From: Fortiea sp. LEGE XX443
GTDB taxonomy: Bacteria; Cyanobacteriota; Cyanobacteriia; Cyanobacteriales; Nostocaceae
Reading direction: 5' to 3'
DNA length: 64,000 nt
NCBI RefSeq assembly: GCF_015206815.1
Contig: NZ_JADEXZ010000008.1
Location: 1-64,000, forward strand
Positions within the stretch are counted from its first letter, which is position 1; every line of letters starts with the position of its first letter. The position numbers and the translations under genes were made by a program. Positions 37,150 to 47,142 of this stretch are shown piece after piece. The notes below the pieces were generated by a model. It worked only from the letters and a program-made list of their open reading frames with translations. It did not search any database and was not told the origin of the DNA.

Positions 37150-38106
37150 TTATTTTTTTCTAGGCACGCCACTAATTTTCAACACATCAGTCATGGTTGC
37201 ACAATAATTTGACAAGCCAAAGGTAGCAGGATTGATGGCATTGTCATAAGTAAAATGGCGATAATTCATACAGAATCGATCCCAAGCAGCCATTTGAATG
37301 CGGAACACAGCAATAATCAAATTAGCTAATGATATAGATAGAGGGATACGAAAGTAAATTTTTTTCCCTAGATAAGTACAAAGTTCTTCAATTGCTTGGT
37401 TAGCGTATAACCCTTCTTGACCCAAAACTAATTTACGTTGTTCTTTGGTTTGGGGTGGATGTTCAATTAAATATTGTACGACGGTAGCAATGTCTCGCCC
37501 GTGGATAAAGTGAAAACTGCCGTCTGCTTGTAAAAACCGAATTAAATTAACGTATTTTGTGATTTCGGGAATGCCTAATGTTGCGTGAGAATAGGGCTTT
37601 TTGGCATCGCCGCCTAAAACTAAAGTGGGAAAAACTGTGGTAATTTTAGGTGCGATCGCTAACTTTTCTTTTTGATGTAAGCATTGATATTTGGAACTAA
37701 TATAATCTGTGCCAATGTCACCTGCTTCTTTTAAGGGCTGGTTTTTGTGATCTAAAACACTAGCTGTCGAAAAATAAATTACCTGTTCACAACGTTCTGT
37801 ATCTAACAAACTAAGCAATTCTATTGTTTTTGAGACATTAATATCATAAGTATTATCGCCACCCCAAGCTGTTGCTGTTAAAACTGCCGTGTCAATTGTA
37901 GGTAACAAATCAGCAAAACGGCTAATTTCCTGCATATCACCTTGCAATACATTGACACCAGGACGTAATTGTGTATTAACTTGTAACTTATTTGGGTTTC
38001 TAACTAATAAAAATAACTCGTGATTCGTATTTTGAATTAATGCTTCCGAGATGTAATGACCGACGCAACCGCTTGCGCCTGTGACTAAAATTCGTTTTTG
38101 GTTCAT
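37150..38106 (-). CDS. NAD-dependent epimerase/dehydratase (extended SDR)
   Basis: A 318-residue Rossmann-fold protein with the nucleotide motif TGASGCVG (residues 9-16), Ser-114 region STASV and the catalytic YISSK (Tyr-135, Lys-139). This is the extended SDR pattern of sugar-nucleotide or steroid-type epimerases and reductases. The substrate is unknown. It stands alone between hemE and an element-bearing spacer. The start has no competing upstream ATG. Confidence 0.85.
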   Translation of the reverse strand: MNQKRILVTGASGCVGHYISEALIQNTNHELFLLVRNPNKLQVNTQLRPGVNVLQGDMQEISRFADLLPTIDTAVLTATAWGGDNTYDINVSKTIELLSLLDTERCEQVIYFSTASVLDHKNQPLKEAGDIGTDYISSKYQCLHQKEKLAIAPKITTVFPTLVLGGDAKKPYSHATLGIPEITKYVNLIRFLQADGSFHFIHGRDIATVVQYLIEHPPQTKEQRKLVLGQEGLYANQAIEELCTYLGKKIYFRIPLSISLANLIIAVFRIQMAAWDRFCMNYRHFTYDNAINPATFGLSNYCATMTDVLKISGVPRKK

Positions 38107-38416
38107 AGTAAGTTTTTTAAAATTTAAGAGTTAAATATAAGATTAAATGTTCCACTCAATAAATTATTTATGAGTAGAGCATGAAACAAAACTGCTGGGG
38201 ACTGAATTATTACAAAGTTTTTCTGGTTCTTCAAAAACTTTTATGGAGCATTAACAGAAAAGTTCCTGAAAAACTACAATTACTAGCAGTACGATATATA
38301 AATTGTGTTGCGATCGCAGTCAAAATTTTCATAAAAAATAGATTTTGCTGTGTCTACGATGCAATATATTCTGTCTTTGTGGTTAAAAAAATGTCACCAC
38401 AAAGACACAAAGGTAA
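38107..38416. other. Intergenic region between hemE and the epimerase gene
   Basis: A 79-codon plus frame (38181-38420) shows no domain and its end overlaps hemE, so I do not call it. The region holds the hairpin at 38372-38407, otherwise nothing notable. Confidence 0.4.
38372..38407 (-). terminator. Hairpin after hemE
   Basis: TGTCTTTGTGGT and ACCACAAAGACA form a perfect 12-bp stem with a 12-nt A/T-rich loop, 10 bp beyond the hemE stop. No long U-run follows on the minus strand, so it may stabilise the message end rather than terminate by itself. Confidence 0.5.
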
Positions 38417-39478
38417 CTAACTCACTACGGCTGCGGTACTGAGTTGCTTGGCTGTTTCAAAAAAGAAAGCCACATTTTCTTCTGGAGTATCTGGTAGTAC
38501 ACCATGACCAAGATTGAGGATGTGACCCCAATTACCAGCTTTGCGAACAGTATCATGAATGCGATCGCGGATGAACTCTTTGGAACCATAGAGTACGCCA
38601 GGATCGAGATTACCTTGGACTTTGACTTGTTTGCCTAATCTGGCGCGGGCATCTGCCATATCTACTGTCCAATCAACGGTGACAATATCTGCACCGGATT
38701 TGGCCATTCTTTCCAACACCCCTGCACTACCGCTAACCAAAAGAATTAAAGGTGTGTCGGGGTGAGTTTGCTTGACTTGCTGGAATACCCGTTGCTGATA
38801 GGGGAGAGCAAAGGTATCGTAATCTTGAGGGCTTAACTGTCCCGCCCAAGAATCGAACATTTGCACTACTTGAGCGCCGCAGTCAATTTGGTAACGGGCG
38901 TAGACAGCGATCGCATCTGCCAATTTCGTTAGCAGTTGGTGTAGAATTACCGGGTCTGAGAATGCCAAATTTTTGATAATAGAATAGGTTTTAGAACCTT
39001 TTCCTTCCACTGCATAAGCAGCTAACGTCCACGGCGCACCAACAAAGCCTAATACGGTTGATTTGTTGCCCACTTCTTGGCGCAACGCCTGCAAAATAGT
39101 TTTAATAAACGGTAGAGCCGCTTCTGGTTCTAAGGGATGCAGGCTCTCAATTTGTGCTTGAGTGCGAATGGGCGCATGAATAATTGGCCCTTTACCTTCC
39201 GCAATGTCCATATCAATGCCCAAACCAGGCAATGGGGTTACAATGTCGGAAAATAAAATCACTCCGTCCGGCTGGAAGGCTCTCCAAGGTTGCAGGGATA
39301 CTTCAATCGCTACTTCGGGAATTTCAGAGCGATCGCGAAATGAAGGATACTTTTCCCTTAAGTCTCGGTACGCCTTCATATATCGTCCTGCTTGTCGCAT
39401 CATCCATACGGGGGGACGATCTACGATTTCACCACGAGCAGCCCGTAGGAGATGAGGAGCCGTTGAGGAAACACCCAT
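38417..39478 (-). CDS. hemE: Uroporphyrinogen decarboxylase
   Basis: A 353-residue protein with the family signature [12 protein letters not shown] near the N-terminus, then [15 protein letters not shown] and the [13 protein letters not shown] region near the C-terminus. It decarboxylates uroporphyrinogen III to coproporphyrinogen III, the step leading to haem, chlorophyll and the phycobilins. Length is standard. It is monocistronic and divergent from the small membrane protein gene at 39595. Confidence 0.96.
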   Translation of the reverse strand: MGVSSTAPHLLRAARGEIVDRPPVWMMRQAGRYMKAYRDLREKYPSFRDRSEIPEVAIEVSLQPWRAFQPDGVILFSDIVTPLPGLGIDMDIAEGKGPIIHAPIRTQAQIESLHPLEPEAALPFIKTILQALRQEVGNKSTVLGFVGAPWTLAAYAVEGKGSKTYSIIKNLAFSDPVILHQLLTKLADAIAVYARYQIDCGAQVVQMFDSWAGQLSPQDYDTFALPYQQRVFQQVKQTHPDTPLILLVSGSAGVLERMAKSGADIVTVDWTVDMADARARLGKQVKVQGNLDPGVLYGSKEFIRDRIHDTVRKAGNWGHILNLGHGVLPDTPEENVAFFFETAKQLSTAAVVS

Positions 39479-39594
39479 TTAACACTTCATCCTAAGTCAC
39501 TTTATTATGTCATTGTTTAGCTTATCATTCTAGGATTACGCTTTTTCAGGAGGCTTGCCTCAAAAGCTCAAGTCTTAGCTTTACTTAACTTTAT

Positions 39595-40332
39595 ATGCAA
39601 ACTGATTCTAATAATCCAAATCCTTCTAATGTTGCATCTACTAATAGCAATTACCCGCCAGGACGGTTATTAATTCCCCATTCTCAAAGACGAAAGTTTG
39701 TACTTTTATTTACCTGTATGACAATTTTGGGGTGGATTGTGGGTGGTATTGCCAGTATTTCTGTAGAAAGAATTCTGGCGCAAAATCTATCAGATGCTGG
39801 TTCTTTTTACTGGGTAAATTTACTGAGCAATATTGTATTTGCTGTAGTTTTTGCTGCCGATCAAGCCTTGGTAATGCGTCGCTATCTCTCTGGTAGGCTA
39901 TGGATGATAGCTACTAGTGCAGGTTGGCTAACTGCTAATGGCGTAGCTACCGCTTGGATCGATTATATTTCCTCAATTGCCAATTCACTCAATCAAAGTT
40001 TGTCTCCTGAGTTAGGTGTTATTTTTGGATTATTATCAACAATTGCTTACATCGTTTCAGGGATTTGGTTAGGATTATTTCAATGGTTAGTAGTGCGGCG
40101 TTACACCACAAAAGCTTGGTGGTGGAGTTTTGTACCCTCAATTTCTTTCTTATTTATCAGTTTATTGGTTTGGTCGATTTCACTGCTGCAAAATTTAATT
40201 CCAGAAGCCGTAAGAGCAGCAATATTGTATGGAAGCCAACAAAGTTTTACAGCTATTGTCTTAGGAGTTATCCCAGCAATTAGTTTGTGTACTTTAAAAA
40301 GACACTTACCGCGACAAACTCAAATAAGTTGA
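39595..40332 (+). CDS. Hypothetical multi-pass membrane protein
   Basis: The 245-residue protein has a polar N-terminus (1-35) and about six hydrophobic helices (FTCMTILGWIVGGIASISV; WVNLLSNIVFAVVFAADQALV; VIFGLLSTIAYIVSGIWLGLFQWLVVRR; FVPSISFLFISLLVWSISLL; AIVLGVIPAISLC). I recognise no family. It resembles cyanobacterial membrane proteins of unknown role. It lies 50 bp upstream of a Uma2 gene. Confidence 0.7.
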   Translation: MQTDSNNPNPSNVASTNSNYPPGRLLIPHSQRRKFVLLFTCMTILGWIVGGIASISVERILAQNLSDAGSFYWVNLLSNIVFAVVFAADQALVMRRYLSGRLWMIATSAGWLTANGVATAWIDYISSIANSLNQSLSPELGVIFGLLSTIAYIVSGIWLGLFQWLVVRRYTTKAWWWSFVPSISFLFISLLVWSISLLQNLIPEAVRAAILYGSQQSFTAIVLGVIPAISLCTLKRHLPRQTQIS

Positions 40333-40381
40333 GAAGAACAAGAATTAGTTTTCAGCAACATTTTTAGTAGGAAAGACTGTT

Positions 40382-41107
40382 ATGTTCAAATACAATCCAT
40401 TAGCTTGTTTACCTTCATCATCTGAATTACCAGACTCTGACGATACACCAGTGGATAACGAACTACAAATTTTAATTCCTAGCTTATTATTATCGATTTT
40501 AACTAGTATCTGGCAAAACCGAGATGATTGGTTTTTTGGCATCAATATGGGGATTTATTATGCAGATGGTAAACCTGCGATTGTTCCAGATGGATTTTTA
40601 AGTATAGGCGTAGAACGTTTTATAGGAGAAAATGGACGTTCTAGTTATGTAATGTGGGAAGAAGATGGTATTTCGCCAATTTTAACGTTAGAAATTGTCT
40701 CCCAAACATACAACTATGAATATGAGCAAAAAAAACTAGATTATGCTCAATTAGGGGTTTTGTATTATGTGATTTATGCACCAACACGATTGCGTCGGAA
40801 ACGTCAGCGCCTAGAAATTTATCACTTAGTCAATGGAGAATATATTTTACAAGCAGGTGATAAAATTTGGATGCCAGAAGTTGGGTTAGGTATTGGACGC
40901 GATCGCGGAACTTATCAAGGGATAACGCGAGAATGGTTGTATTGGTATGATGAAACTGGTAGGCGATATTCAACACCAGAAGAATTAGTAACTGCACGGG
41001 AACAAGAACTAGAAAAAACCCAAAATCAATTAGAACAAACTCAAAACCAGCTTCAGGAACTTCTATCTAAACTGCAACAAAAAGGAATTGATCCAAGTAA
41101 TTTATAA
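40382..41107 (+). CDS. Uma2-family (DUF820) nuclease-fold protein
   Basis: A 241-residue protein. The core shows [15 protein letters not shown], then [37 protein letters not shown], the DUF820/Uma2 pattern. The C-terminal 45 residues form a coiled coil of repeated EQTQNQLQ units. Its end overlaps the long form of the aspartoacylase frame, but with that gene starting at 41112 the spacing is 4 bp, so the two are probably cotranscribed. Confidence 0.83.
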   Translation: MFKYNPLACLPSSSELPDSDDTPVDNELQILIPSLLLSILTSIWQNRDDWFFGINMGIYYADGKPAIVPDGFLSIGVERFIGENGRSSYVMWEEDGISPILTLEIVSQTYNYEYEQKKLDYAQLGVLYYVIYAPTRLRRKRQRLEIYHLVNGEYILQAGDKIWMPEVGLGIGRDRGTYQGITREWLYWYDETGRRYSTPEELVTAREQELEKTQNQLEQTQNQLQELLSKLQQKGIDPSNL

Positions 41108-41111
41108 CATT

Positions 41112-41999
41112 ATGGAAAAAATAAAGTCGGTGGTGATTTCTACTGGTACGCATGGGAATGAATTTACAGGAATATATGTAGGGAAAAAGTTTGAGCAGTT
41201 TCCAAACTTAATTCAGCGTTCCAGTTTTGATACTCGTGTATTATTGAGTAATCCTCATGCGTTTGCAGCAGTCAGACGTTATATTGATAAAGATTTAAAT
41301 CGTTGTTTTGCAACAGAAGATTTACAGGATAATCAGCTTGATAGCTATGAAGATGTATTAGCAAAAAATCTTGTACAAGTTTTAGGAGAAAAAGGCAAAT
41401 CAAAGGTAGATATGATTATTGATTTGCATAGTTCCACTGCAAATATGAAGCTAACTATTATTTTAGGAAATCAACATCCATTTCTACTGCGGTTAGCTGC
41501 TGAATTGAGTGCTATAAATCCTGATGTGAGAATTTGTTACTCGCAACCTATAAGAGAATCTAACTTTCTTTGTTCTCTCTCAGAATTAGGTTTTGCGATT
41601 GAAGTAGGGCCTGTAGCGCAGGGAGTATTAAATGCTGATTTGTTCCAAAAAACGGAAGCATTAATTTATCAAGTTTTGGACTATATAGAAGGCGATAACC
41701 AAGGTGTGAATCAACCAAAAAACAAAACTCTTACCATGTATCAATATACAGGGATTATTGATTATCCGAGAAACGAGCGTGGAGAAATTCAAGCCATGAT
41801 TCACCCGCAACTTCAGGATCGAGATTATGAACCCCTTAATCCTGGTGATCCGATATTTTTAACTTTTGATGGGAGAGCGATCGCATATCAAGGCGCATCT
41901 ACAGTTTATCCCATTTTTATTAACGAAGCTGCGTATTACGAAAAAGGTATTGCCATGTGTTTGACACAAAAGCAATTAGTAGTCTGTCCCATTAAGTAG
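41112..41999 (+). CDS. Aspartoacylase family metallo-deacylase, 3' end altered by a MITE
   Basis: About 295 residues. The zinc site is visible as GTHGNE (His-14, Glu-17) and DLHSST, and an [10 protein letters not shown] substrate region follows. Relatives hydrolyse N-acetylaspartate-like amides; in bacteria the true substrate is often unclear. I start at ATG 41112 (MEKIKSVV), since the upstream ATG lies inside the preceding gene. The stop TAG at 41997-41999 belongs to the MITE at 41995. Without it the frame would read ATT AAT TCT GAA GAT TAA, so the tail changes from CPINSED to CPIK. This should not harm the enzyme. Confidence 0.87.
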   Translation: MEKIKSVVISTGTHGNEFTGIYVGKKFEQFPNLIQRSSFDTRVLLSNPHAFAAVRRYIDKDLNRCFATEDLQDNQLDSYEDVLAKNLVQVLGEKGKSKVDMIIDLHSSTANMKLTIILGNQHPFLLRLAAELSAINPDVRICYSQPIRESNFLCSLSELGFAIEVGPVAQGVLNADLFQKTEALIYQVLDYIEGDNQGVNQPKNKTLTMYQYTGIIDYPRNERGEIQAMIHPQLQDRDYEPLNPGDPIFLTFDGRAIAYQGASTVYPIFINEAAYYEKGIAMCLTQKQLVVCPIK

Positions 42000-42114
42000 G
42001 TCGGTGTTAAAAATTGTCGTTATGACAAGGCAGGAGGCAGAAGGCAGAAGGGAAGAGGTTTTCAAGCTACTTTACTTTCCGTTACATAGTTCGGTTTATT
42101 TGCACCTTTCTACT
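41995..42114 (+). mobile_element. MITE family 1, copy 2 (120 bp, TA duplication)
   Basis: The element has the same ends as copy 1 (AGTAGGTCGGTG ... CACCTTTCTACT) and is flanked by TA at 41993-41994 and 42115-42116. It is 7 bp shorter than copies 1 and 3 because it has one fewer GCAGARG unit. It inserted in the last codons of the aspartoacylase gene and provides its stop. Confidence 0.85.
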
Positions 42115-42132
42115 TAATTCTGAAGATTAATA

Positions 42133-42255
42133 GGCGTTGCTGAATTTAGGGATGAAATAATGAACCGCAAAGTACGCATTCGCGCAGCGTCTCGTAGAGA
42201 AGAAGAGGTTTTGAGAGAGAAATATAAGAAAATCATCCCGCATTTATGCAACACC
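42133..42255 (-). mobile_element. MITE family 2, copy B (123 bp, perfect 12-bp duplication)
   Basis: On the plus strand it runs GGCGTTGCTGAATT to ATTTATGCAACACC, inverted relative to copy A. Perfect duplications TGAAGATTAATA lie at 42121-42132 and 42256-42267. It sits 16 bp after the TA flank of MITE family 1 copy 2, in what was the 3' end of the aspartoacylase gene. The perfect flanks suggest a more recent insertion than copy A. Confidence 0.82.
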
Positions 42256-42290
42256 TGAAGATTAATATAATGAACCTTTGGGTGAGTTTT

Positions 42291-44783
42291 TCATTGCACC
42301 AAAGCTCTAACATCGTTGGCAGAATCTAATTGTAATGCTGTGGCGGCGATCGCCTCTGCTTGAGTTACAGTTAACTGTGCGATCGCCTGTTTAATGATCC
42401 CGATTGCTTGGGGATTCACGCTCAATTCATCTAACCCCAAACCTAATAAAATCGCTGCGGCTGTGGGATCTGCGGCTAATTCCCCACACAATCCTACCCA
42501 AATTCCGGCAGTATGGGCAGCTTGTACAGTTTGCTGGATCATCCGCAACACGGCTGGATGCAGAGCATCAGCTAAATAAGCTACCCTGGGATTATTGCGA
42601 TCGCCTGCCATGACATACTGACTCAAGTCATTAGTCCCAATACTAAAAAAGTTGACTTCCGCAGCTAACTGATCAGCGATGGCGACAGCCGCAGGGACTT
42701 CAATCATCACACCCACCTGCATATTTTCATCAAAAGGGATACCTGCTTGCCGCAATTCTGCTTGTACTTCACCTAATATTGCCTTAGCGGTGCGTACTTC
42801 CGTCACAGTCGCAATCATCGGGAACATCACCTTAATATTGTGTCCCGCACTGGCGCGTAAAATTGCCCGCAACTGAGTTTTAAACAATTCTGGATGATCT
42901 AAACAGAAACGAATACCTCGCCAGCCTAAGAAAGGGTTAGCTTCGGGAAAGCCGATTCTCAAATAGGGTAATGGCTTGTCGCCGCCGACATCTAGGGTAC
43001 GAATAATTAGCGGACGGTGATCTAAAACTTGGGCGATCGCCTGATAAACTGTCAGTTGTTCTTCTTCTGTCGGATCTGTAGTTCTACCTAAATACAAAAA
43101 TTCTGTCCGCAGTAATCCCACACCTTCAGCACCACCAGCCACCGCCACTTGCACATCTGCAATGCTACCAATATTGGCTAAGATGCTAATTTGCTTGCCA
43201 TCACGGGTAATTGCTGGTTGATGTGCCTTGGCTAGTGTTTCTAGTTTGGCAGTTTGCCAAGCTTCCCGCTTGGCTTCTAACGCACCGATAATATCTGCTT
43301 CTGGTTCTACCCAAGCTTTGCCACTTTCACCATCCAGCGCCATCAAAGTACCATCTTCTAGCCGCAAGACTTCTGGATTTACACCCAAAACAGCGGGAAT
43401 TCCCAATGTCCGGGCAATAATGGCACTGTGGGATGTAGCGCTCCCAGAAGTTGTACAAATACCTAGTACCTTGCTGGGATCTAATGCTGCTGTATCGGAA
43501 GGTGTCAAGTCTGTCGCTACTACAATTGCTGGTTCTGCAAGGTGCAAGCCAGTAGCACTATTTCCCTCTAACAATCGCAGCACCCTTTGTCCCACATCTC
43601 CCACATCTTCCACACGCTCTTGCAAATAACTATCTTCCAGGGTGCGATAAGAAGTCGCTACTTCCTCAACGACAGCTTGCCAAGCTGCTTCTGCATTGAT
43701 GTGGTGTTCCATGATGCGTTGCTGCACTGTTTCCAGTAACACTGGATCTTCTAAAAATAGTAGATGAGCATCAAAAATTGCGGCTTCTGTGTCACCAATT
43801 TGCAAAGATGCTTGTGAGAAAATTGTCTGGATTTCTTGTTGAGCAGTGTGAATTGCTGACTGTAACCGTTGCCATTCTGCCTCTGGGTCATGAACGTGGT
43901 ATTGTGTAACCGTCATCGGGGCAGGTTGATAATAAACTACAGGTGCGATCGCAACTCCCGGAGAAGCCGCAATTCCTAAAAGTTCACCATGAGTTGCTGA
44001 TGTCACTTGATGCTGCATTGTTGGTGGAGACACAACAGGAATCTCATCTTCGCCAAAGTTATTTGCGAATAACGTTTGTAATGCTGCTAGTACTGCATCT
44101 GCATCAACACCAGTCGCAGTAATTAATAATTCGTGTCCTTGACGCACACCCAAAGTCGTAACTTGGTTAATACTGTCACCCCGGACAACTGCGGTATTTT
44201 TAGTTAAATTTTGCACATGAGTTTGGGCGTTAAATCGGGCGACGGTGGCGACAAACTTCGCCGCCGGACGAGCATGTAATCCTAAGCGATTATTCACAGT
44301 TAACCGGATTTCTCTGGTGGGATAAGCGCTCTTTGTTGGTTGAGTATTGCTGCCGACAGTCGATGTTAGGTTAGTAACACCTAATTGTGTGGCTTTGGCG
44401 CTTAATGCTCCCCTAGCTTCTGTCATTACCTGTTGGATATTTTTGCCTATGGCGGCGGCTACAGCGGCGGCGATCGCACCTTCTACCAGTGGTGCTTCAC
44501 AGAGATATACTTTTTCTTGCTGTGATAAATGCAAAAATTCAACCGCCATTTCTGCATTCATCACAGCGCTACCAAGATCCATCAAAACTAATACACCATC
44601 ATCGCTGAATACAGATGCGATCGCCTCATAAATCTTCAGCGCATCTGTACCTAGTGGATTGTCTGCATCTTCCATCCCAGCCGCCACCGCAATGGCCACT
44701 TTGCCCTGAACCATTTGTGCAGCGAGTTCCTGCACACCCAGAGCCAATTGTTTACTATGAGAAACAATAACTATTCCGACCAC
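42291..44783 (-). CDS. DhaM-HPr-Enzyme I fusion (PEP phosphotransfer protein)
   Basis: An 830-residue protein with three phosphotransfer modules: a mannose-type EIIA/DhaM domain (1-125, His-9 in VSHSKQ), an HPr domain (about 158-245, His-170 in GLHARPAAKF) and Enzyme I (about 268-830, His-452 in GSATSHSAII, with RTEFLYL and the PEP-binding C-terminal barrel). In other bacteria such DhaM fusions take phosphate from PEP to the DhaK/DhaL dihydroxyacetone kinase. No dhaK or dhaL is adjacent; a RelE-like module lies upstream. Whether this protein serves DhaK or a regulatory role in this cyanobacterium is open. Confidence 0.9.
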   Translation of the reverse strand: MVGIVIVSHSKQLALGVQELAAQMVQGKVAIAVAAGMEDADNPLGTDALKIYEAIASVFSDDGVLVLMDLGSAVMNAEMAVEFLHLSQQEKVYLCEAPLVEGAIAAAVAAAIGKNIQQVMTEARGALSAKATQLGVTNLTSTVGSNTQPTKSAYPTREIRLTVNNRLGLHARPAAKFVATVARFNAQTHVQNLTKNTAVVRGDSINQVTTLGVRQGHELLITATGVDADAVLAALQTLFANNFGEDEIPVVSPPTMQHQVTSATHGELLGIAASPGVAIAPVVYYQPAPMTVTQYHVHDPEAEWQRLQSAIHTAQQEIQTIFSQASLQIGDTEAAIFDAHLLFLEDPVLLETVQQRIMEHHINAEAAWQAVVEEVATSYRTLEDSYLQERVEDVGDVGQRVLRLLEGNSATGLHLAEPAIVVATDLTPSDTAALDPSKVLGICTTSGSATSHSAIIARTLGIPAVLGVNPEVLRLEDGTLMALDGESGKAWVEPEADIIGALEAKREAWQTAKLETLAKAHQPAITRDGKQISILANIGSIADVQVAVAGGAEGVGLLRTEFLYLGRTTDPTEEEQLTVYQAIAQVLDHRPLIIRTLDVGGDKPLPYLRIGFPEANPFLGWRGIRFCLDHPELFKTQLRAILRASAGHNIKVMFPMIATVTEVRTAKAILGEVQAELRQAGIPFDENMQVGVMIEVPAAVAIADQLAAEVNFFSIGTNDLSQYVMAGDRNNPRVAYLADALHPAVLRMIQQTVQAAHTAGIWVGLCGELAADPTAAAILLGLGLDELSVNPQAIGIIKQAIAQLTVTQAEAIAATALQLDSANDVRALVQ

Positions 44784-45050
44784 TGCAACACCATCAACTT
44801 TGTTGAGAGTCTAATATTTAGTCAATTACCCGTTATATTTACCCTGGCGCACCACCAAAATAGCATCAATACTTCACGGCCGTTGCAATTGTCCGAAAAT
44901 TTTTATAATGACGCGTGGCGCTTAGGGTGAGGATGCGTAGACGAATAGCGGCTTGTCGTAGACATCGCACTCAATCTTTAGAAACATTCATCATTATTAC
45001 AACAAAAACTCAAGCATCTCTAGCATGGCTAAGATTAAATTTAATTAGCT

Positions 45051-45314
45051 CTATTTGCGACGATAAACATCTCTACGATGACTAATTTTAACAACTTTAA
45101 CTATTAATAAATCATCTTTGATTTCGTATAATATACGATACTTACCTACACGAACACGGTACGTATCTTCTTCACCCTCTAATTTCACCACGCCATTAGG
45201 ACGTGGATTGTTTGCTAACTCTTGAATTTTCTCCTCTATTTGAATTTTGATGTCTTCCGGCAGCTTTTTTAATTGTTTAGCCGCCCTATTTGTAATTTCT
45301 ATTTGATAACTCAT
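45051..45314 (-). CDS. RelE/ParE-superfamily toxin
   Basis: An 87-residue protein with the RelE fold: YQIEITNRAAKQLKKLPEDI at the start, then LEGEEDTYRVRVGKYRILYEI and KISHRRDVYRR at the end. The Arg-rich strands and the C-terminal HRRDVY are typical of RelE-type mRNA interferases. Its start overlaps the upstream antitoxin gene by 4 bp. Confidence 0.88.
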   Translation of the reverse strand: MSYQIEITNRAAKQLKKLPEDIKIQIEEKIQELANNPRPNGVVKLEGEEDTYRVRVGKYRILYEIKDDLLIVKVVKISHRRDVYRRK

Positions 45315-45511
45315 GCACTCTCTTGCTTATATTCTTCCCAAGAGATAGTAGTATCATTTTTTGCCACAGCAATATCTTGAATATCCTCTTCATCTTCACT
45401 TTTACGAATTTTTAGTAACTCTAAAACATCTTCTAAAGTGTCTTCATAAGCTTGTTCTAGTTCTTCATAAATAGCTTTGAGCAACGCTTGTCTGGTTTTT
45501 GTAATTTCCAT
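45311..45511 (-). CDS. Antitoxin of the RelE-like module
   Basis: About 66 residues starting MEITKTRQALLKAIYEELEQ, mostly helical and acidic, ending ISWEEYKQESA. The last part (TTISWEEYKQE) is the type of tail that wraps a RelE-family toxin. An upstream ATG at 45523 would add four residues. Family name not certain; the 4-bp overlap with the toxin gene is the main evidence for its role. Confidence 0.75.
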   Translation of the reverse strand: MEITKTRQALLKAIYEELEQAYEDTLEDVLELLKIRKSEDEEDIQDIAVAKNDTTISWEEYKQESA

Positions 45512-45523
45512 TTTATACCTCAT

Positions 45524-46062
45524 TATTTACTTTTTTTGGCGTATATCTATACCATGATTGTGGTATGTGAAGTTGGCGATCGCAGTTGTCTCTAGTTTAC
45601 CAATAGATTTCAGCAGTATAATGGCGATCGCCTATTGTCGTGCGAGCTTATAACCTATTCATAGAAGGTATGTGATCGCTCTTTAATTTTTGGTAATACT
45701 TCATTTTGAAGGTATTCTTCTAAATTAAAAGTAAAAATTATTATGAGCAATACGCGCCCGATAATAGTAGAGCAAATGTCTTAGAACTCAAGCAAAAATT
45801 CTCTCAACCTCTCATTCCTCCGTGACCTCTGCGCCTCTGTGGTAGCCTGCGGCAAGCCGCTACCGCGTCTACGTTATCTGTTTTATCCCATCGACTGAGA
45901 CAGCACAAGACTTTTCTATCTGTCACCTGTAACCTGTCCCCTATCACCTGTTCTAATTTCAACAAAAAACCGAGAAACTGTGATGTTTCCCGGTTTATTT
46001 CTAATATCAAAACCCTCAGTTTAAGGAAACACCAATGTGTCGCCTACAATTCTTTAGCTAAA
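45524..46062. other. 539-bp intergenic region with repeats
   Basis: The region holds HIP1-like GCGATCGC-related sequences and low-complexity CTCTGCGCCTCTGTGG repeats. A short coding-like remnant lies on the minus strand near 45657-45740 (reading NLEEYLQNEVLPKIKERSHT). It ends in the aldolase terminator. A 68-codon frame at 45804-46010 is low complexity and not called. Confidence 0.4.
45962..45995 (-). terminator. Terminator of the aldolase gene
   Basis: On the minus strand AACCGGGAAAC pairs with GTTTCTCGGTT (one G-U pair) around a 6-nt loop, followed by a run of T (TTTTTTGTTG). It lies about 70 bp after the fba stop. Confidence 0.8.
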
Positions 46063-47142
46063 TTAAACCTTAGCAGCAGCCTTGGTGACAACATTGAGTT
46101 CACCTTTGGCATATTTAGCAGCAAAATCATCTAAAGAAATTTGCTTAATCTTGCTGGCGTTACCAGCAGTACCAAATTGCTGATAGCGTTCAGCACAAAC
46201 CTTCTGCATATATGTAATAGAAGGCTTGAGGAAGTGACGGGGATCAAATTCCTTGGGATTTTTTGCTAAAGCTTCGCGTACAGCAGCAGTAATCGCCAAA
46301 CGGTTGTCGGTGTCGATGTTTACCTTGCGAACACCACTCTTGATACCTTTTTGAATTTCTTCTACAGGTACACCGTAGGTTTCAGGAATCGCACCGCCGA
46401 ACTCGTTAATCAAAGCGATTAAATCTTCAGGAACAGAAGAAGAACCGTGCATTACCAAGTGGGTGTTAGGTAAACGGCGGTGAATTTCTTCAATGCGGCT
46501 GATAGCCAAAATTTCGCCAGTTGGTTTGCGGGTAAACTTGTAAGCACCGTGGCTAGTACCGATAGCTACAGCCAAAGCATCTACTTGGGTTGCTTCTACG
46601 AAACTAACAGCTTCATCGGGGTCAGTTAACAGTTGAGAATGGTCGAGTGTACCTTCAAAACCGTGACCATCTTCAGCTTCACCCGCGCCGGTTTCCAAAG
46701 AACCTAAGCAACCGAGTTCGCCTTCTACACTTACGCCCAAAGCATGAGCTACATTTACAACTTCACTGGTAACTTTAACGTTGTACTCAAAGCTTGCAGG
46801 AGTTTTAGCGTCAGCTTCCAAGGAACCATCCATCATCACACTGGTGAAGTTGTTCTTGATGGCTGAGTAGCAGGTAGAAGGAGCATTACCATGATCTTGG
46901 TGCATGACAATGGGAATTTGAGGATAGGTTTCTACCGCAGCCAAAATCAAATGGCGCAGGAAGTTTTCACCTGCATAGTTACGAGCGCCACGAGAAGCTT
47001 GCAAAATTACGGGGCTATCTGTTTCTGCCGCCGCTTTCATGATTGCCTGAATCTGCTCTAAGTTGTTAACGTTAAAAGCTGGGATGCCATAACCGTTCTC
47101 AGCTGCGTGATCCAACAATAGCCGCATTGGTACAAGCGCCAT
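46063..47142 (-). CDS. fba: Class II fructose-1,6-bisphosphate aldolase
   Basis: A 359-residue class II aldolase with the zinc and active-site motifs [37 protein letters not shown] and HGSSSVP. It interconverts fructose 1,6-bisphosphate (and sedoheptulose 1,7-bisphosphate in cyanobacteria) with triose phosphates in the Calvin cycle and glycolysis. It has its own terminator and a 310-bp promoter region upstream. Confidence 0.95.
   Translation of the reverse strand: MALVPMRLLLDHAAENGYGIPAFNVNNLEQIQAIMKAAAETDSPVILQASRGARNYAGENFLRHLILAAVETYPQIPIVMHQDHGNAPSTCYSAIKNNFTSVMMDGSLEADAKTPASFEYNVKVTSEVVNVAHALGVSVEGELGCLGSLETGAGEAEDGHGFEGTLDHSQLLTDPDEAVSFVEATQVDALAVAIGTSHGAYKFTRKPTGEILAISRIEEIHRRLPNTHLVMHGSSSVPEDLIALINEFGGAIPETYGVPVEEIQKGIKSGVRKVNIDTDNRLAITAAVREALAKNPKEFDPRHFLKPSITYMQKVCAERYQQFGTAGNASKIKQISLDDFAAKYAKGELNVVTKAAAKV

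Noticed and set aside
38181-38420. 79-codon plus frame between hemE and the epimerase
   Set aside because: Contains the hairpin after hemE, overlaps its 3' end, and has no domain.
42679-42876. Open frames on the plus strand across the DhaM-HPr-EI gene
   Set aside because: Shadows of the conserved Enzyme I coding sequence.
45804-46010. 68-codon minus frame before the aldolase terminator
   Set aside because: Low-complexity repeat-derived sequence that runs through the terminator.
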